Shown: positions 1 to 10,601, counted from the first letter of the stretch. The stretch is 64,000 nucleotides of DNA from Mesostigma viride (GCA_009746045.1 RPFO01000022.1:2664041-2728040), one strand, 5' to 3'. A program made the numbers and translations. Notes: generated by a model from the sequence alone, not told the origin.

Positions 1-853
1 CACCACAGCCATGAGATACCAATCATCAAAGCTCGAGCCACGAGCTCATCACCACAGCCATGAGAAACCAATCATCAAAGCTCGAGCCACGAGCTCATCA
101 CCACAGCCACGAGATACCAATCATCAAAGCTCGAGCCACGAGCTCATCACCACAGCCATGACATACCAATCATCGAAGCCATGAGCCACGAGCTCATGAT
201 CACAGCCATGAGATACCAATCATCAAAGCTCGAGCCACGAGCTCATCACCACAGCCACGAGACACCAATCATCAACGCTCGAGCCACGAGCTCATCACCA
301 CAGCCATGAGATACCAATCATCAATGCTCGAGCCACGAGCTCATCACCACAGCCATGAGAAACCAATCATCAAAGCTCGAGCCACGAGCTCATCACCACA
401 GCCACGAGATACCAATCATCAAAGCTCGAGCCACGAGCTCATCACCACAGCCATGAGATACCAATCATCAAAGCTCGAGCCACGAGCTCATCACCACAGC
501 CACGAGACACCAATCATCAACGCTAGAGCCACGAGCTCATCACCACAGCCATGAGATACCAATCATCAACGCTCGAGCCACGAGCTCATCACCACAGCCA
601 TGAGAAACCAATCATCAAAGCTCGAGCCACGAGCTCATCACCACAGCCATGAGAAACCAATCATCAAAGCTCGAGCCACGAGTTCATCACCACAGCCATG
701 AGATACCAATCATCAAAGCTCGAGCCACGAGCTCATCACCACAGCCATGAGATACCAATCATCGACGCTCGAGCCACGAGCTCATCACCACAGCCATGAG
801 ATACCAATCATCAACGCTCGAGCCACGAGCTCATCACCACAGCCGTGAGATAC
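1..853. repeat. 49-bp minisatellite, about 17 copies
   Basis: The unit starts CACCACAGCC and contains GCTCGAGCCACGAGCTCAT. It repeats every 49 bp from the window edge to about 853 with scattered single-base changes. The length is not a multiple of three, so the short open frames in it are incidental. The array continues left of the window. Confidence 0.95.
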
Positions 854-1108
854 TTTCCCACGCACCCTATCAACCTAGCGCATCCCCTATGCAACCATCG
901 CAGCCCCCTATGCACTTGTCCCACAGCGCCAATGCCCTTGCACATGTCGCCCAAAAGAAACGAAGAATGCCCCCGCTGCACTGCTATGCGGAGAGTGTAC
1001 CAGTGTAAGCCAAGCGAGGCTGCCTGGCCGGTGGCGGGCATGCCACATCGCGCGCCGGTGTTGCAGAGGGGGCGGCGTTGAACCACCACTCGGGGTACAC
1101 GCCCAGCT
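854..1108. other. Unique spacer between two minisatellites
   Basis: About 250 bp of non-repetitive, moderately GC-rich sequence. No conserved domain, RNA gene or clear splice signal was seen. Confidence 0.5.
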
Positions 1109-4100
1109 GTGATAATGGAAATGGCATGGGCAAGGAGTAACAAGACATGGGCAAGGAGTAACAAGACATGGGGAAGGAGTAACAAGAGATGGGACGCACG
1201 CAGCGACAAGAGATGGGACGCGCGCAGCGACAAGAGATGGGACGCACGCAGCGACAAGAGATGGGACGCGCGCAGCGACAAGAGATGGGACGCACGCAGC
1301 GACAAGAGATGGGACGCGCGCAGCGACAAGAGATGGGACGCACGCAGCGACAAGAGATGGGACGCACGCAGCGACAAGAGATGGGACGCACGCAGCGACA
1401 AGAGATGGGACGCGCGCAGCGACAAGAGATGGGACACACGCAGCGACAAGAGATGGGACGCGCGCAGCGACAAGAGATGGGACGCGCGCAGCGACAAGAG
1501 ATGGGACGCACGCAGCGACAAGAGATGGGACGCGCGCAGCGACAAGAGATGGGACGCGCGCAGCGACAAGAGATGGGACGCACGCAGCGACAAGAGATGG
1601 GACGCGCGCAGCGACAAGAGATGGGACGCACGCAGCGACAAGAGATGGGACGCGCGCAGCGACAAGAGATGGGACGCACGCAGCGACAAGAGATGGGACG
1701 CACGCAGCGACAAGAGATGGGACGCACGCAGCGACAAGAGATGGGACGCGCGCAGCGACAAGAGATGGGACACACGCAGCGACAAGAGATGGGACGCACG
1801 CAGCGACAAGAGATGGGACGCACGCAGCGACAAGAGATGGGACACACGCAGCGACAAGAGATGGGACGCACGCAGCGACAAGAGATGGGACGCGCGCAGC
1901 GACAAGAGATGGGACGCGCGCAGCGACAAGAGATGGGACGCACGCAGCGACAAGAGATGGGACGCACGCAGCGACAAGAGATGGGACGCACGCAGCGACA
2001 AGAGATGGGACGCACGCAGCGACAAGAGATGGGACGCACGCAGCGACAAGAGATGGGACGCGCGCAGCGACAAGAGATGGGACGCGCGCAGCGACAAGAG
2101 ATGGGACGCGCGCAGCGACAAGAGATGGGACGCACGCAGCGACAAGAGATGGGACGCACGCAGCGACAAGAGATGGGACGCGCGCAGCGACAAGAGATGG
2201 GACACACGCAGCGACAAGAGATGGGACGCACGCAGCGACAAGAGATGGGACGCACGCAGCGACAAGAGATGGGACGCACGCAGCGACAAGAGATGGGACG
2301 CGCGCAGCGACAAGAGATGGGACGCACGCAGCGACAAGAGATGGGACGCGCGCAGCGACAAGAGATGGGACGCACGCAGCGACAAGAGATGGGACGCGCG
2401 CAGCGACAAGAGATGGGACGCACGCAGCGACAAGAGATGGGACGCGCGCAGCGACAAGAGATGGGACGCACGCAGCGACAAGAGATGGGACGCACGCAGC
2501 GACAAGAGATGGGACGCACGCAGCGACAAGAGATGGGACGCGCGCAGCGACAAGAGATGGGACACACGCAGCGACAAGAGATGGGACGCACGCAGCGACA
2601 AGAGATGGGACGCACGCAGCGACAAGAGATGGGACGCGCGCAGCGACAAGAGATGGGACGCACGCAGCGACAAGAGATGGGACGCGCGCAGCGACAAGAG
2701 ATGGGACGCACGCAGCGACAAGAGATGGGACGCACGCAGCGACAAGAGATGGGACGCACGCAGCGACAAGAGATGGGACGCGCGCAGCGACAAGAGATGG
2801 GACACACGCAGCGACAAGAGATGGGACGCACGCAGCGACAAGAGATGGGACGCACGCAGCGACAAGAGATGGGACGCACGCAGCGACAAGAGATGGGACG
2901 CGCGCAGCGACAAGAGATGGGACGCACGCAGCGACAAGAGATGGGACGCGCGCAGCGACAAGAGATGGGACGCACGCAGCGACAAGAGATGGGACGCGCG
3001 CAGCGACAAGAGATGGGACACACGCAGCGACAAGAGATGGGACGCGCGCAGCGACAAGAGATGGGACGCACGCAGCGACAAGAGATGGGACGCACGCAGC
3101 GACAAGAGATGGGACGCGCGCAGCGACAAGAGATGGGACGCACGCAGCGACAAGAGATGGGACGCACGCAGAGACAAGAGATGGGACGCGCGCAGCGACA
3201 AGAGATGGGACGCGCGCAGCGACAAGAGATGGGACGCACGCAGCGACAAGAGATGGGACGCGCGCAGCGACAAGAGATGGGACACACGCAGCGACAAGAG
3301 ATGGGACGCACGCAGCGACAAGAGATGGGGAAGGAGTAACAAGAGATGGGACGCACGCAGCGACAAGAGATGGGACGCGCGCAGCGACAAGAGATGGGAC
3401 ACACGCAGCGACAAGAGATGGGACGCACGCAGCGACAAGAGATGGGACGCACGCAGCGACAAGAGATGGGACGCGCGCAGCGACAAGAGATGGGACGCAC
3501 GCAGCGACAAGAGATGGGACGCGCGCAGCGACAAGAGATGGGACGCACGCAGCGACAAGAGATGGGACGCACGCAGCGACAAGAGATGGGACGCACGCAG
3601 CGACAAGAGATGGGACGCGCGCAGCGACAAGAGATGGGACGCACGCAGCGACAAGAGATGGGACGCGCGCAGCGACAAGAGATGGGACGCGCGCAGCGAC
3701 AAGAGATGGGACACACGCAGCGACAAGAGATGGGACGCACGCAGCGACAAGAGATGGGACGCGCGCAGCGACAAGAGATGGGACGCACGCAGCGACAAGA
3801 GATGGGACGCACGCAGCGACAAGAGATGGGACGCGCGCAGCGACAAGAGATGGGACGCACGCAGCGACAAGAGATGGGACACGCGCAGCGACAAGAGATG
3901 GGACGCGCGCAGCGACAAGAGATGGGACGCACGCAGCGACAAGAGATGGGACGCACGCAGCGACAAGAGATGGGACGCGCGCAGCGACAAGAGATGGGAC
4001 GCGCGCAGCGACAAGAGATGGGACGCACGCAGCGACAAGAGATGGGACGCGCGCAGCGACAAGAGATGGGACACACGCAGCGACAAGAGATGGGACGCGC

Positions 4101-4756
4101 GCAGCGACAAGAGATGGGACGCGCGCAGCGACAAGAGATGGGACGCGCGCAGCGACAAGAGATGGGACGCGCGCAGCGACAAGAGATGGGACGCACGCAG
4201 CGACAAGAGATGGGACGCGCGCAGCGACAAGAGATGGGACGCGCGCAGCGACAAGAGATGGGACACACGCAGCGACAAGAGATGGGACGCACGCAGCGAC
4301 AAGAGATGGGACGCGCGCAGCGACAAGAGATGGGACGCACGCAGCGACAAGAGATGGGACGCACGCAGCGACAAGAGATGGGACGCACGCAGCGACAAGA
4401 GATGGGACGCACGCAGCGACAAGAGATGGGACGCACGCAGCGACAAGAGATGGGGAAGGAGTAACAAGAGATGGGACGCACGCAGCGACAAGAGATGGGG
4501 AAGGAGTAACAAGAGATGGGACGCACGCAGCGACAAGAGATGGGATCTCATCATCGTAATCGAGGCACGTGTTAACCATCTGGAATGGGCGCCTGCTGAG
4601 GGGCATGCCAGAGAAACAAGCAGCGGGCTGGGTTCTGTTTGCCGAGGCTGCATTGCATGCATATGGGTACCGCCCAAGGCAACCACATGGACATGCCTCG
4701 TTCCGACAAGTTTTGCCACCACAAAACTGTGCGGGATGCCAGCAAGAAAACCGTAG
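1109..4756 (+). CDS. Long repeat-encoded open frame (RWDARSDK)n; coding status doubtful
   Basis: A 1215-codon frame runs through the 24-bp array and encodes about 140 charged octapeptides, RWDARSDK. It is the plus frame that passes the GGAGTAAC relic units without a stop, and the main A/G polymorphism is silent in it (GCA/GCG, Ala). However, a stop-free 24-bp unit automatically opens most frames, and long frames also exist on the minus strand. There is no domain, signal peptide or visible promoter. The tail at 4544-4756 resembles no family I know. Probably not a gene, but the silent-site pattern justifies listing it. Confidence 0.15.
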   Translation: MIMEMAWARSNKTWARSNKTWGRSNKRWDARSDKRWDARSDKRWDARSDKRWDARSDKRWDARSDKRWDARSDKRWDARSDKRWDARSDKRWDARSDKRWDARSDKRWDTRSDKRWDARSDKRWDARSDKRWDARSDKRWDARSDKRWDARSDKRWDARSDKRWDARSDKRWDARSDKRWDARSDKRWDARSDKRWDARSDKRWDARSDKRWDARSDKRWDTRSDKRWDARSDKRWDARSDKRWDTRSDKRWDARSDKRWDARSDKRWDARSDKRWDARSDKRWDARSDKRWDARSDKRWDARSDKRWDARSDKRWDARSDKRWDARSDKRWDARSDKRWDARSDKRWDARSDKRWDARSDKRWDTRSDKRWDARSDKRWDARSDKRWDARSDKRWDARSDKRWDARSDKRWDARSDKRWDARSDKRWDARSDKRWDARSDKRWDARSDKRWDARSDKRWDARSDKRWDARSDKRWDARSDKRWDTRSDKRWDARSDKRWDARSDKRWDARSDKRWDARSDKRWDARSDKRWDARSDKRWDARSDKRWDARSDKRWDARSDKRWDTRSDKRWDARSDKRWDARSDKRWDARSDKRWDARSDKRWDARSDKRWDARSDKRWDARSDKRWDARSDKRWDTRSDKRWDARSDKRWDARSDKRWDARSDKRWDARSDKRWDARSDKRWDARRDKRWDARSDKRWDARSDKRWDARSDKRWDARSDKRWDTRSDKRWDARSDKRWGRSNKRWDARSDKRWDARSDKRWDTRSDKRWDARSDKRWDARSDKRWDARSDKRWDARSDKRWDARSDKRWDARSDKRWDARSDKRWDARSDKRWDARSDKRWDARSDKRWDARSDKRWDARSDKRWDTRSDKRWDARSDKRWDARSDKRWDARSDKRWDARSDKRWDARSDKRWDARSDKRWDTRSDKRWDARSDKRWDARSDKRWDARSDKRWDARSDKRWDARSDKRWDARSDKRWDARSDKRWDTRSDKRWDARSDKRWDARSDKRWDARSDKRWDARSDKRWDARSDKRWDARSDKRWDARSDKRWDTRSDKRWDARSDKRWDARSDKRWDARSDKRWDARSDKRWDARSDKRWDARSDKRWDARSDKRWGRSNKRWDARSDKRWGRSNKRWDARSDKRWDLIIVIEARVNHLEWAPAEGHARETSSGLGSVCRGCIACIWVPPKATTWTCLVPTSFATTKLCGMPARKP
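1128..4543. repeat. 24-bp minisatellite, about 140 copies
   Basis: The unit is AGATGGGACGCACGCAGCGACAAG (24 bp, split here as AGATGGGACGCA then CGCAGCGACAAG). Almost all variation lies at one purine (GCACGC versus GCGCGC), with occasional GACACACG and one AGAGAC near 3170. The left edge has three shorter 21-bp units containing GGGAAGGAGTAACAAG, and that older form reappears near 3328, 4452 and 4497. The homogeneity suggests recent expansion or concerted evolution. Confidence 0.95.
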
Positions 4757-5211
4757 TAGAGAAACCCTCCTTGAAGGTGGCAACCCCAGGCGTGTAGGTT
4801 TACAGGGCCGGTTAACGTGAAACCATGGCATGGCTGGCACCTGCTGGTGCAAGTAAAATACTTGACTTGATATATCACTTGATGAATAAAATACAGGACT
4901 TTGGCATGCTGGTTCTGTTTTCTGGAGTGGAAACAATCGACAAGCAGGCATACGGGTTGTTTATTTCCTGCGGGGAAGATCCAAAAACAGTATCCCGAAA
5001 CACCCAGCAGTTGCCATGGCAATACACAGATTGTGACAGTATTTCTTTCGCCACAATGTAAGCATCTATCTCATGGAATCCTTAATGTGGACGCGCAGGA
5101 TAGCATCATCAACGGGGCACTAAATTGTCTGCACCGACTGCCCCTTTGGCAAGGGTATCCTGGACTCTGACACAGCTAACGTTTTTCCTTGAACTCGTTT
5201 TTGCTTAGACT
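4544..5211. other. Unique sequence, no gene recognised
   Basis: Non-repetitive sequence after the minisatellite. Several short overlapping open frames exist on both strands, none with a recognisable motif. Confidence 0.5.
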
Positions 5212-5583
5212 CTAGCAGCACGCCACAAGACTAGAGAAACCACCCACCTCCGCTCCCAGGGCAGGCCCCTGCGCCGCAACCGTGGCTGCGTCTGATGTTG
5301 GAAAAACGTGCGGCTCCGCGTGCCCCTCGCGAGAAGGCCCCTTCCCTCCTCCCTGCAAGGGCCGTTGTTCGCCCGCCGGGCTGATGGCTGCAGCTATGCC
5401 GCCAGCGTCCGGGCTTGCTTGCATGCCATCTCCCGCATACAACGCGGGCGCATCCACGGGCGGCACGGGCCCTGGCACCCGCTTCGTGTTCAGCACCGCG
5501 GCTGTACATGTTGGTTGTGGTGGCACAGGGTTTGGTGCAGCCGATGGTTCGGGGTAGCCGATGAGGTGAGTGGTAGGAATTAA
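5212..5583 (-). CDS. GC-rich open segment, possible exon, unrecognised
   Basis: Strongly GC-rich compared with its flanks and open on both strands. The minus frame gives a Pro/Ala/Gly-rich, low-complexity peptide ending at 5212. The plus strand has a donor-like GAG|GTGAGT near 5554, so the coding strand is undecided. No domain is recognised. Confidence 0.2.
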   Translation of the reverse strand, partial: LIPTTHLIGYPEPSAAPNPVPPQPTCTAAVLNTKRVPGPVPPVDAPALYAGDGMQASPDAGGIAAAISPAGEQRPLQGGGKGPSREGHAEPHVFPTSDAATVAAQGPALGAEVGGFSSLVACC

Positions 5584-6379
5584 GCAACAAAAGGGGAAGA
5601 GTCGATTTCCAACAGTCCACGTGCTGTTGGAGCGTGCACTGGGTATCGTGCGATGGGAATGCGGAGGGGGCGGGGGGGGGGCAGGGGAAAGCATAGATGG
5701 GGAGGGATGGAGAGGTGGGGCATGGAAAGGGATGGCATGGGATGGGGGGGGATGACGAGGGACACACAACAGTCGTGAGTGATTGCGAAAGTGGAAGCGT
5801 TTCACACAACAACAAGTGAAGTGCAAAGCAAGAAGATCCCTAGCTACTAGAAACAGCTAGCCAACACGGTACCTCCAACAATTACATGCAGGCGCCACCA
5901 CTGCAGACCCGCCTGGGAAACCTGGAAACTATACTATAAGTCGACCCAGATGCGGAGGGATATATACACTATAAGAAGACACTATAGGGATACACTATAA
6001 ACATGCACTATTAAGGATACACTATAGGAGTATCCTATATATTAATTTCGCGATGTAGTAGTCATCCCGCACTATCCAGGGCATCGCAACTTCCCCGCCA
6101 ATCCGGAAAGGCTGGGTGTTACTGAAAGCCAATAATACGAAAGAAGAGGACCGACTGACCACCAACGGCGAGCGGATCGAGCACCGTACTGTTCAGCGGG
6201 CCGCGAGCGAAGCGAGCACCGTACTATCCAGCTAGCGGGCTGCGAGCGAAGCGAGCACCGTACTGTTCCCCTCTCCGGAGCGCAGTGAAGGACCACGTAC
6301 TACGCAGTGAGCGGGCAGCGGGCAGGCCCTGAACCGCCCCAAAGTGCTATTTTTGGCTGGGCGAAGCCAGCGGGTCACA
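5584..6379. repeat. Purine-rich tract and scattered CACTATA and GCGAGCGAAGCGAGC repeats
   Basis: A G-rich stretch lies at about 5655-5760. From about 5931 to 6035 the heptamer CACTATA recurs six or more times, and it returns near 6388. Between them, at 6175-6265, GCGAGCGAAGCGAGCACCGTACT occurs in two near copies (shown as GCGAGCGAAGCGAGC plus ACCGTACT). This may be a decayed mobile element, but no target duplication was found. Confidence 0.5.
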
Positions 6380-7102
6380 CTAGTATACACTATAAGCATG
6401 GTTGGTGGAATTGGGGCATTGTTCTGGGGAATAAGAGTAGCAAGGGTATGTGTGGGGTACAGTGTGCCGTGACTGCCCAGTGAGAGGCCGTGGTATGTGA
6501 GGGGTACAGTGTGCCGTGACTAACTGCCCAGCGAGAGACCATACCAGCGTACCTCGGCGGCGCCACTGGTGCCGATTATCGCCATGCCTCCAGGACGAGG
6601 ACGGTCGCTGGGCTACCAGGTCGCCCAGGATATAGATCTTGTCCCTGACCTTCGCCTTCCCCTTCCGTGCCGGTTTTCTGTCCCCAGATAACGGTTTATG
6701 TGCTGCAACAGGTTGATGCTGTCCAGCCTGGGCACCCACCTGCCTGCCTACTCGCTGGCCGTGTATCAGGTCGTCATGGACTTCGGCAATCTCCTCACGG
6801 AGCTTTCCCAGTTGGGCGTTTAGTGAGGGCATAGCGGACTTGATGCACGCGGCATCGACCTCCCCGGTTATGGTTTCCTTGAGCGTGTCCAGGGGCAAGG
6901 GAGATGCTCCATGCGCTTTCTGAAGAGAAAGAATGCCTCTGATAACCAGCAACTTTACAAGAAGCGGCCACTCCGAGGTCGGATATGGCAGGAGGAAACT
7001 CCTGATAATGCGGTTGGTGAGGAGGCCGGGGTTCAGCAAAAAATTCCACGTGCCATATGGCGCTTCAGCTCCGTTTCCCGGCGGGCGCTTAACTGACGCC
7101 AT
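6380..7102 (-). CDS. Hypothetical protein, 240 aa
   Basis: Unrecognised. From ATG at 7102 the N-terminal ~85 residues are hydrophobic-rich and contain FLLNPGLLTNRIIRSFLLPY. Residues ~95-125 look like a short amphipathic or coiled-coil helix (LNAQLGKLREEIAEVHDDL). A Lys/Arg-rich stretch follows (GDRKPARKGKAKVRDK). The last ~60 residues lie over a locally duplicated ~60-bp sequence (6430-6540), so the true end may be near residue 180 or there may be an intron. The layout (helix, then basic region) would suit a nucleic-acid-binding or mobile-element protein, but this is only an impression. Confidence 0.35.
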   Translation of the reverse strand: MASVKRPPGNGAEAPYGTWNFLLNPGLLTNRIIRSFLLPYPTSEWPLLVKLLVIRGILSLQKAHGASPLPLDTLKETITGEVDAACIKSAMPSLNAQLGKLREEIAEVHDDLIHGQRVGRQVGAQAGQHQPVAAHKPLSGDRKPARKGKAKVRDKIYILGDLVAQRPSSSWRHGDNRHQWRRRGTLVWSLAGQLVTAHCTPHIPRPLTGQSRHTVPHTYPCYSYSPEQCPNSTNHAYSVY

Positions 7103-7305
7103 AGCAAGCTAATCTGGAAAGCGTCTGTATATTCAGGGCACCCAGCAGTGGTACCGCACAAGCAGCATTCCACCCGCGGCAACTTACATTGCAAGCTCTA
7201 CGAGTATGGCCACCCCATTGCTAGACTGCACCTTGCAACTGCAAAAGCAAAAAAAAAATCCCCCAGTAAATTATATAACCGCGAAATATTGTTGCTATTC
7301 TAAAA

Positions 7306-7351
7306 CCAGCAGTCCGACTTTTCACAGAAATTTCAAAGTTGGGACTGCTGG
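7306..7351. repeat. Short imperfect hairpin
   Basis: CCAGCAGTCC near 7306 pairs with GGACTGCTGG ending at 7351, and ACTTT/AAAGT extends the stem. Loop about 12 nt. Possibly a tiny fold-back element. Confidence 0.55.
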
Positions 7352-8520
7352 ATAGACCCCCATCCATCAATGCACTTGTTGTTCTGTCACTTACTAGTTA
7401 CTACCGTTCCGTGAAGCTACACACGAACGCATCCAAAATTCCATATCTGAAAAAGCAGCCAGGCGACAGGAATATTTTGCGAACCACCTGTCGCCGTTTC
7501 CGAGTTATCGTGTTTAAATTATGCATGAAACGTTGGAAATAACGAGGTTGTCCCACCAGCTACTAAAGAACAATGCACTGACAGGAGCTATTAATTGGCT
7601 CATGGTTGCCACTTGCCCGAGCCTGGGCTGGCCTGGGTCAATTGCGCGGGAGATTATTTGCCTGTCCAGTGTCAAGGCCCCGCGAAAGGCCCCTCAAGTC
7701 GCACGTGTATCTTACAACGCCCAAGCGCATCTACTACTATTTTGTACAGTTATGAAACATACTGTTTCGCTATCGATATTTGCGAAAATTTTTGGGGAGA
7801 TTCTTGTTAATCGTGTGGCCCAGGGCCGGGGCCCCACCGCCCCAGGTGGCCAGGTCCACTCTTGCGAACCCACACTACAGTAGCACAGTCTAATAAATCA
7901 TCGATTCCTGCAGTGTGCTCGGCTACAGTAATACTGTAGCGGCCAGGCCGGATGAGGCTTGAACATGTATGTAAATCTTTTGAATTTCTCCGCTGAAGTG
8001 CTTGCAGCGTATTCTGTGGCTTTTAGTGATCCCTGTGGCTTCTAGAGAACCTATGGGTGATGGAATGCGGCATGGGTGATAGAATGCCAACGGCCTTGGC
8101 GTCATGATGCAAATAATATCTAGCTCGTGCTCGTTGCCAATAATTTCTCTAGTCGAAAATCGCGATTAATTCCTTAGTCGACGATTTCTTTTGACGATTC
8201 GAGGAATTGGCTTTTTACTTCTTGCATTTGCAAGCACTGAAATCTGTCGAAAACCGTCGTCGCCTGTTGCCGCTAACAAACCTGCCACTTCAGGCACGTA
8301 CTCTTATGGAGGAGGACTCCCTTGGTAACCGCGGTTCAAATTAGTATACCTTTTTTCAAGGTCAGGGTATGATCTCTCGACTGAATAAATATTTGGATAG
8401 TAGTCGTGCGAAAGCTAGGAATCACTCAGCATATGGTATGTAATTTGCTTAATAACGGGGTGGGGGAGTTTATGCGATATCCGATATGGCCGGCGTTGCT
8501 TATTATGTGAGAACGTTGTT
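7352..8520. other. AT-leaning unique sequence, no gene recognised
   Basis: No supported coding region. Contains a small palindrome (CTACAGT AAT ACTGTAG, about 7923-7939) and several CGACGATT/GTCGAAAA motifs at 8150-8260 like subterminal repeats of DNA transposons. No ends or TSD were identified. Confidence 0.4.
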
Positions 8521-8523
8521 TAG

Positions 8524-8841
8524 TTAAAAAAATTTCCTTCCTGGTATGCGACGTGGGGCTCCTTTCGTTCTTACCCGTCGCACAATCTTCGCAGCAATTA
8601 GGCATTTTGGGCTTGTGTCCATAAAAATGCCTGTCGCTGCATCTTTGTGGAAGAAGGGCTTATTGCTGTTGACCATCGCAGAAGTGCTAGTAGATCTTAT
8701 GTGCAGCAGCGTTTCCAGGTTGATTTCCCCTCTACCGCAGGAGAAGAAATGGGCTACTTCGCAGAACGTGCAAAATCTTGTGTCTGCATAAAATGCTGAC
8801 GCGTGGGTACTTGCAAACGCATGGGGCATGTTGGATTGCAA
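8524..8841 (-). pseudogene. Possible degraded BED-type zinc-finger fragment
   Basis: The 105-aa frame includes RFCTFCEVAHFFSCGRGEIN followed by LETLLHI and a Ser/Thr-rich stretch. The C-x2-C pair, aromatic residues and G-x-x-x-N spacing recall the first half of BED zinc fingers in hAT transposases. The later zinc ligands are not convincing and no catalytic region follows. Alternative: a chance open frame. Confidence 0.25.
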
Positions 8842-9408
8842 TCAGCCATTGTTTTCCCTGATGGACGTCGTGTGCCCAATTCATCTCAGGGTGTCTTTCT
8901 TTCCCATCTGGCTGGTTGCACCATTCCTGATCAACACCTGTGACGCATCTGTGTAGCATCGCTTTATGTGTAGCATTGTATTATGTGAGTGGTCGGTCGT
9001 TGCATTGCTCTCTTGCAAATCCGTGGGGCCCTCAGAATGCCCTTTTGAATCCATGGTGTCCCCGCTATGATCACATGCGCCATATCAGCATACCAGAGCG
9101 CTGGTGGTGTAACCCACTTCATCATTGCGACACCAATCAGATGACTGACAGTAATGGCGATAGATTCTTTCTTTACTTGTAGCGCTGCCAGCCTGCCACA
9201 AATGCTGATTCTAGTAGCCCTGACCCGCTGACCCCAGGCAAAAAGTGTGGCTGTAAATCCAACTCATCAGCTCTACCCAACCCCTCTACCCAGACCCTAT
9301 GACAACTTTTACTCACCCTTCCCCCACCCCCACCCCCTCTCCCCACCCCCTCTCCCCACCCCCTCTCCCCACTTCCCCTGCCCACCCCTTCTCCCCACCA
9401 CCACCCAG
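8842..9408. other. Region upstream of the MYND gene
   Basis: No gene seen. The last ~110 bp (9297-9408) is a C/T-rich CCCCACC-type tract ending CACCCAG directly before the ATG. This looks like a polypyrimidine tract plus splice acceptor, so an upstream non-coding exon is possible. Confidence 0.4.
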
Positions 9409-10164
9409 ATGCCCAAAGCGTGCGCCTTCTGCGGCTCCGACGCCAACCTCAAGGCATGCGGAGGTTGCGGCACGGTCTGGTACTGCTCCACGGCCCACCA
9501 AAAAGCCTGCTGGAAGGACCACAAGGCCGCGTGCAAGGAGGTGCAGGCGCGGCGCAACTGGGCGGTTGGTCTATCGCCAGCCAGTCAGCACGAGTGGCTC
9601 GTGGACTGCTACCGCATGCGCGTGGATGACATGTGCGCGTATCAGGGAGACCTCAAGGGGCTGTACAACCCAGAGCACACCTCCCATTCTGTCGCCCGGG
9701 ACTTCCTAGTATTCTGCAAGCTGGCGCTTCGGCAGGGTGTGGTTCCTCTCCGCGGGTGGGACTGGGTGGCATTTCTGTCGACCGCCGCGCCTTTGCTCCG
9801 GTACGCGTTTGAGAAGAGTGACGCCAAGGAGAAGTATGGCTCCGAGAACGTTTTCAGCGGTGCCTTGGGTGGCCGCAGCCTCCGGTTCACGGCCATGTCC
9901 GTGTATGGGTCAGGTGTCGATGCGTGTGGGGAGAGGAGCGAGGAGGAGTGTGAGGTCGAGAAGTTGGTGTATGGCCTGACCAGAAAGCAGCTGTGGGGCC
10001 GCTCGAAGCATTTGCGCGAGGTCGGGGGAAAGAAGGCCTGGCAGGACCTGGTGGCCGCGCTGCGTGTCATTTTGAAAGATGAGGAAAGGGGGTTTGTCGA
10101 GGATGACGATGAGGACGAGGAGGACGATGATGATGACTTGGTTGATGAAGATTATGAAGGATAG
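9409..10164 (+). CDS. MYND zinc-finger protein, 251 aa
   Basis: Intact single-exon reading. The MYND finger spans residues 5-42: Cys5, Cys8, Cys17, Cys20, Cys26, His38 and Cys42 fit the family pattern, but the Cys expected near position 30 is His (YCSTAHQKAC). MYND fingers bind proline-rich partner peptides, so a protein-interaction role is likely. Residues ~55-215 are a mixed helical domain I do not recognise. The C-terminus is a run of Asp/Glu. I chose ATG 9409 because it directly precedes the finger. An in-frame start at 9247 would add 54 Pro-rich residues encoded by the polypyrimidine tract, which looks like intron or leader. The gene stands alone, with a retroposed ORF1 fragment 86 bp downstream. 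Confidence 0.8.
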   Translation: MPKACAFCGSDANLKACGGCGTVWYCSTAHQKACWKDHKAACKEVQARRNWAVGLSPASQHEWLVDCYRMRVDDMCAYQGDLKGLYNPEHTSHSVARDFLVFCKLALRQGVVPLRGWDWVAFLSTAAPLLRYAFEKSDAKEKYGSENVFSGALGGRSLRFTAMSVYGSGVDACGERSEEECEVEKLVYGLTRKQLWGRSKHLREVGGKKAWQDLVAALRVILKDEERGFVEDDDEDEEDDDDDLVDEDYEG

Positions 10165-10250
10165 AAAGGTCAGGCATTGAATTGCCAAGAGTGTGTGGCA
10201 AGGTGTGGTTGCCATTGAGATAATTTGCTGCGTGCATGGTCAGATTTCAG

Positions 10251-10601
10251 CCTGTGGCCCGACTTCATCCACCGCAAGTCCAGCCCCGAGAAGCCCCAAG
10301 CGTACTGGTGGGGCGGGGACCTTTATGTCAACAACAAACCGTGGAATGTGTCAGCCTAGTCAGTATGGTACAGCATGGTTGTATTGCACCCACGATGTTT
10401 CGCACCGGCACCATGCTGTGGAGAGAGCGCTCTGTGCCCTGCCCACTCAATGGTGGCAGTGAGAGAAGCTCGGGCGCCCCCCCTCCTTCTCATTGTGTAT
10501 AGGGGTTGAAGGTTCCTTTACTCTGTATTGGCAACCACGTGATGCAGTCAAGTGCTAATTAATTAATTAATGTGCTAACTAATTAATTAATTAGTTAGTT
10601 A
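10251..10601 (+). mobile_element. 5'-truncated ORF1-type retroposon with 15-bp TSD
   Basis: Flanked by a perfect 15-bp direct repeat, ATGGTCAGATTTCAG (10236-10250 and 10602-10616). The insert starts inside the ORF1 C-terminal motif (WPDFIHRK, then YWWGGDLYVNNKPW, stop near 10360) and runs through a ~240-bp 3' tail. The tail ends in a stem-loop-like CACGTG..CAAGTG segment and (TTAA)n. 5' truncation plus a long TSD is what target-primed reverse transcription produces. This copy places the element's 3' end directly after ORF1. Confidence 0.85.

Noticed and set aside
1128-4543. CRISPR array
   Set aside because: Units are contiguous with no unique spacers, and the DNA is eukaryotic.
811-5022. Minus-strand frames of 1180-1403 codons (Leu/Ser/Arg or Cys/Arg repeats) as giant genes
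   Set aside because: They are the other frames of the stop-free 24-bp array. The common A/G variant is non-silent in two of them, and their unique ends match no family.
5282-5583. Two plus-strand ORFs in the GC-rich patch
   Set aside because: High GC opens frames on both strands. Codon content and motifs do not favour either.
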